NCBI GenBank assembly: GCA_003647765.1 | Contig: QMNM01000032.1 | Coordinates: 1 to 9,625 of the forward strand | Length of the DNA stretch: 9,625 bases | Origin: Candidatus Cloacimonadota bacterium | GTDB taxonomy: Bacteria > Cloacimonadota > Cloacimonadia > JGIOTU-2 > B8-G9 | Direction: 5' to 3' | Shown here: positions 6,637-9,625 of the stretch, piece after piece | Numbering within the stretch: position 1 is the stretch's first letter | Layout of the letters: every line of letters begins with the position of its first letter | Notes under the pieces: model-generated | The model's input: only the letters and a program-made list of their open reading frames with translations | Databases searched by the model: none | Told to the model about the DNA's origin: nothing | Made by a program: the position numbers and the translations under genes

Positions 6637-6665
6637 AGAGGATAATTATGCAATTAAATACCTGA
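6637..6665 (+). other. Ribosome site and ATG with a five-codon frame
   Basis: AGAGGA (6637-6642) lies five bases before an ATG at 6648, but the frame ends at TGA 6663-6665 after MQLNT. The start region resembles that of coaD (ATCAAGAGGA, then ATGCAA). It may be a minigene, a leader, or what is left of a lost gene. With so few codons, chance is also possible. Confidence 0.3.
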
Positions 6666-6862
6666 ACAAAAGTTATTTTTTAACTGCAAAGTCGCCAACA
6701 CGCAAAAATTAAGAATATATCAAGTTCCGCAGGAGATATTACAAAAGTTAAATATGATTTATTTGGTAAGTTCCAATTCTGTGAAATTTGAATAACTAAT
6801 TACAAATGAATTTAATTTAACTTTCTCATCAATTATAATTAAATCAAAGCAGAAACTATGCC

Positions 6863-6897
6863 TTTGACATTTATATTTTGGCATTTTATTTGACATT
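6863..6897. repeat. Three copies of TTTG(A/G)CATT upstream of the DUF3160 gene
   Basis: TTTGACATT at 6863-6871 and 6889-6897, with TTTGGCATT at 6877-6885 between them, are spaced 14 and 12 bases start to start. The outer two contain perfect TTGACA hexamers, but neither has a good -10 partner at 16-19 bases. They could be a directly repeated protein-binding site or a simple local duplication. Confidence 0.4.
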
Positions 6898-7034
6898 AGA
6901 AATTAGGATTTTGAAATTAAAAATACAATTTTTCTGAATACCAGAAAAGTTATGCTCTATTACTTAACATCGTTACAGAGATGAAAAACAAATATGAATA
7001 AAATATTTTACATTATTAAACTGATCCGGAGATT

Positions 7035-9350
7035 ATGATTAAAACAAGACATTTAATTTATAGTATGTTAATAGTGGCAGTTGTTGGAATAATGTGTGCT
7101 AAACAATCAGCATTTGCTAAAGAACCATCTAAATTAAATCTAAAACCTATTGATTTATCAAGTGTAAAAACAGAAAAACTTGATTTCACAAAATTCTATT
7201 CTATTAGTCCGTTAGATGTAAAGTTACAAGTTCCTGAATACAAATTACCATTACGAACTAAAGAAATATCAAATTTCAAAGATTTTGGTTCAAAAATTTC
7301 TTTGAGCAAAGATGCATTGAACTTATTGGAGAAAAACGGTTTTGTGGTTATTAATAATCCGTTCAATCCAAAAGAAGAATATATTACCAAACCTTATGGT
7401 ACTTTGAAAGATAGGGAAATACCAATCTTTATAACCACAGAATCCTTATTGCATCTCTACCATATTCAATTTGATGAAACTCTGCGACAAATTGAAGAAA
7501 AGGAATTCTATGATAAAATCTGGGAAATTAGTAAAGAACTATTAGAGGATTCAATAGAAAAGTATAATAGTGCGAGTGGTGACTTGAAAGAAGCATTGAA
7601 AAGAAATGTTGCATATTTTACTGTTGGTTTGGAGTTGTTAAGACCAAAAGAAAATCAATTACCTAAAAAAGGAAGTAGATTTAGAAATCCTGGATTGTCC
7701 AGTGCATACTTTAATAAAGAAGATTTAGAAAGATACAAATTTGAGATTCCTGATTTTGTAAAAGAATATGTTGAAAAAGAATTAGAATTAATAGAAAAAC
7801 ATCAGGGTTTCGCAAATTCTCAAATCTTTGTTTATAAAGAGGATTATTCTCAATATGTGCCGAGAGGTCATTACACAAGGTCAGAGAAATTGAAGAATTA
7901 CTTTAAAGCATTTATGTGGTATGGAAGAATAAGTATGCTATTGAAAAAGGATATTTTCTTATCAGATCCAAATGCAGAATATTATGCAAAAATCCAAACT
8001 ATAAGTGCGGTTTTAATAGCATCCAAATTTGCTGAGGATAAAGAATTAAAGGATAAATGGGATAGAATATATTCTGTAACTGCTTTCTATGTTGGTCTGG
8101 CAGATGATTTAGGACCTTATGAATATCTGGAAGCAATGAACTATGTCTTTGGAGGAAAATTTACTCCAGATAAATTGAATGAAAAAAATATAGAAAAATT
8201 GAAGTTAAAACTGGCAGAATATCAACCACCCAAAATTTATGGTGGCACAGGTGAATGTGAAATTTTACCACCTTTCAAACCTGAAGACTTAGACAAGGTA
8301 TTGGGTAAAACAAAAGGGTTTAGGTTGATGGGACAAAGATTTATTCCTGACTCCTATATGTTTTCCAATTTAGTATTTCCAAAAGTTAGTAATCCATTGG
8401 GACCAGGGAAACCTTTTACTTGGGTGATGACTATCCTAGGTCCTATAAGAGGATTCCCACGAGGGTTGGATGTAATGGCTTTATTGGGTTCAAAAAGAGC
8501 AAGAGAGTTGCTGTACGAGCTTAAGGACTCTAATTATAAAGGATATGATGAGCAGTTTAATTTACTCAAAAAGGAATTTGATGAATTCAGCGAAGCAGAA
8601 TGGAATAAAAATCTCTATTGGTCATGGCTTTATGCTCTTAAAGCTTTATTAAAAGAATTTGGAGATGGCTATCCGACATTTATGCAAACAACAGCTTGGC
8701 AGGATAAAACACTAACTAATGCTTTAGCTTCCTGGGCTGAATTACGGCATGACACTATTCTTTATGCAAAACAGAGTTATACAGCGAAGATAGGGTCTGC
8801 ACTTCCACCACCTGAAAAACCAGTAGTTGGCTACATAGAACCAGTGCCAGAGTTTTATAATAGATTGTTAGCATTAACAAAAATGACGACCAAAGGTCTG
8901 AATAAGATGAATGTTTTAGATAGCTTAGCAAAGTATAGATTGGAGAGTTTGGAGAATATATTAGAGCGGTTGATAGAATTATCTGAGAAAGAATTGGAGA
9001 ATGAGGAATTGACCAAGGAGGATTATGATTTCATCAAAAATTTTGGTGGTGTATTAAACAATGTTATTGCAGAAGTTGGGGAAAAGGCAAAGAAAACAAC
9101 TATTATTGCAGATGTTCATACGGATACGAATACAAGAAATGTTTTAGAGGAAGGTGTGGGATATGTTAATTTAATTGTTGTAGCATATAAAGTTCCTGAT
9201 GGAAGAATTTTAATTGGTGCTGGTCCTGTAACAACATATTACGAGTTCAAACAACCAATGGAAGACAGACTTACAGATGAAAAATGGAGGGAAATATTAA
9301 GTTCTAATCCTCCAGAAAGACCAGAATGGATTTCTAATTTTGCTGAGTGA
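7035..9350 (+). CDS. Secreted DUF3160 family protein
   Basis: A 771-residue exported protein of the DUF3160 family; its molecular role is unknown to me. The N-terminus is a signal peptide: MIKTRH, a hydrophobic core at about 7-20, and AFA|KE, a type I cleavage site after residue 28. No further membrane segment is evident, so the mature protein should be periplasmic or extracellular. Family landmarks are PIFITTESLLHLYH (130-143), SYMFSNLVFPKV, ASWAELRHDTILYAKQS (565-581) and ADVHTDTNTRNVLEEGVGY (692-710). The middle and C-terminal parts are rich in charged helices (Glu, Lys). The length suggests an intact gene. GGAG at 7028-7031 lies only three bases before the ATG, a short spacing. It stands alone, 485 bases after lysS, with no terminator-like hairpin after its stop. 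Confidence 0.87.
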   Translation: MIKTRHLIYSMLIVAVVGIMCAKQSAFAKEPSKLNLKPIDLSSVKTEKLDFTKFYSISPLDVKLQVPEYKLPLRTKEISNFKDFGSKISLSKDALNLLEKNGFVVINNPFNPKEEYITKPYGTLKDREIPIFITTESLLHLYHIQFDETLRQIEEKEFYDKIWEISKELLEDSIEKYNSASGDLKEALKRNVAYFTVGLELLRPKENQLPKKGSRFRNPGLSSAYFNKEDLERYKFEIPDFVKEYVEKELELIEKHQGFANSQIFVYKEDYSQYVPRGHYTRSEKLKNYFKAFMWYGRISMLLKKDIFLSDPNAEYYAKIQTISAVLIASKFAEDKELKDKWDRIYSVTAFYVGLADDLGPYEYLEAMNYVFGGKFTPDKLNEKNIEKLKLKLAEYQPPKIYGGTGECEILPPFKPEDLDKVLGKTKGFRLMGQRFIPDSYMFSNLVFPKVSNPLGPGKPFTWVMTILGPIRGFPRGLDVMALLGSKRARELLYELKDSNYKGYDEQFNLLKKEFDEFSEAEWNKNLYWSWLYALKALLKEFGDGYPTFMQTTAWQDKTLTNALASWAELRHDTILYAKQSYTAKIGSALPPPEKPVVGYIEPVPEFYNRLLALTKMTTKGLNKMNVLDSLAKYRLESLENILERLIELSEKELENEELTKEDYDFIKNFGGVLNNVIAEVGEKAKKTTIIADVHTDTNTRNVLEEGVGYVNLIVVAYKVPDGRILIGAGPVTTYYEFKQPMEDRLTDEKWREILSSNPPERPEWISNFAE

Positions 9351-9377
9351 AAAAAATAGTAATCCATAAAAAGAATC

Positions 9378-9399
9378 CCACAAATACACGAAAATAAAA
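9378..9399. repeat. Degenerate CCACAAATACACGAA motif
   Basis: This is a diverged counterpart of 1497-1517. Both share the pattern CCAC(G/A)AAT(T/A)CACGAA and then an A/T-rich stretch. It lies 27 bases after the DUF3160 stop. Confidence 0.4.
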
Positions 9400-9530
9400 A
9401 TGGAAAATGAATAAGTTCTCTTGATATATTGGAATGATTGAATAAATATAACTTTAAAAAATGAGATCTGCAAAATAGGATAAATTTTGTTAAGATGGAA
9501 AAATTGAGTATTTACATCAATAGAAAATTG

Positions 9531-9553
9531 GTAGTCCCACCGAAGTAGTGGTG
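9531..9553. repeat. Second copy of the GTAGTC-N4-CGAAGTAG motif
   Basis: GTAGTC, four bases, CGAAGTAG, an extra T, then GGTG. The same order occurs at 4498-4519 without the extra T, inside the palindrome after coaD. CCAC (9537-9540) and GTGG (9547-9550) give this copy its own small hairpin. It lies 14 bases before the right copy of the edge repeat. Confidence 0.6.
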
Positions 9554-9567
9554 AATGATTTATTAAT

Positions 9568-9615
9568 TAAAGCATCTAAAATTGAATACAATTACTTAAT
9601 ACAGGACTAACCATT
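9568..9615. repeat. Right copy of the 45-48 base direct repeat
   Basis: This copy matches bases 2-46 in the same orientation, with three substitutions and a three-base insertion (ACT at 9594-9596). Similarity to the left copy ends at CCATT (9611-9615). On its left lies the 9531-9553 motif; whether that also belongs to the repeat cannot be judged, because the left copy is cut by the window edge. Confidence 0.8.
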
Positions 9616-9625
9616 TTCAGACAAC

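Larger units (their letters stand above)
6550..7034. other. Non-coding spacer between lysS and the DUF3160 gene
   Basis: I find no convincing gene in these 485 bases. The spacer holds a T-run (6611-6618) without a clear hairpin before it, a ribosome site and ATG followed by only five codons (6637-6665), and a CTGCAAAGTCGCCAACACGC stretch (6684-6703) that looks like degenerate intergenic repeat. It also holds three near-identical nine-base motifs (6863-6897). No strong promoter pair is visible, although DUF3160 must have one. Confidence 0.6.

Noticed and set aside
6878-6897. Sigma-54 promoter suggested by TTGGCATTTTATTTGACA
   Set aside because: The -24 GG is present, but the -12 GC is GA at the required distance.
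7086-7100. Lipoprotein signal at Cys21 of the DUF3160 protein
   Set aside because: The residue before the cysteine is methionine, which does not fit a lipobox, while AFA|KE a few residues later is a good type I site.
1-9625. A new defence, toxin-antitoxin or mobile gene system
   Set aside because: All seven genes belong to recognisable families, five of them core housekeeping, and nothing between them codes for a convincing protein. The repeats alone do not make a system.

Overview
The window is ordinary bacterial chromosome from an AT-rich organism. It has seven protein genes, all on the plus strand: deoB (phosphopentomutase), uvrC (excision nuclease subunit C), purS (FGAM synthase small subunit), coaD (phosphopantetheine adenylyltransferase), a DUF3467 protein, lysS (class II lysyl-tRNA synthetase) and a large secreted DUF3160 protein. 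No rRNA, tRNA, CRISPR array, phage gene or intact insertion sequence is visible. The class II LysRS, Shine-Dalgarno sites and UvrC point to Bacteria. A stand-alone purS argues against Proteobacteria. The KEKE-containing stretch of LysRS before RYRKRYLDL, together with DUF3467 and DUF3160, suggests the FCB group or a neighbouring uncultivated phylum. That placement is inferred from memory of the families and is not proven.

Layout: 1-315 is a non-coding leader with one copy of a repeat at the left edge, a strong hairpin and promoter-like elements. deoB (TTG start) and uvrC follow, separated by 96 bases. A non-coding stretch with a hairpin and a possible promoter precedes the pair purS-coaD (19-base gap). 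After coaD, bases 4452-4740 hold an unusually structured spacer: a long imperfect palindrome and a degenerate tandem repeat. DUF3467 and lysS form a tight pair (9-base gap). A 485-base spacer with no convincing gene leads to the DUF3160 gene, and the last 275 bases hold degenerate repeats and the second copy of the edge repeat.

The genes do not form one pathway. They cover nucleoside salvage, DNA repair, purine synthesis, CoA synthesis, translation and an unknown envelope function. The likely transcription units are deoB(-uvrC), purS-coaD, DUF3467-lysS and DUF3160 alone.

I see no convincing new defence or mobile system. The most distinctive material lies between genes: several families of short, diverged, palindromic or tandem repeats, and a 45-48 base direct repeat (42 of 45 aligned bases identical) at both ends of the window. 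The one protein of unknown function that may deserve attention is the DUF3160 protein.
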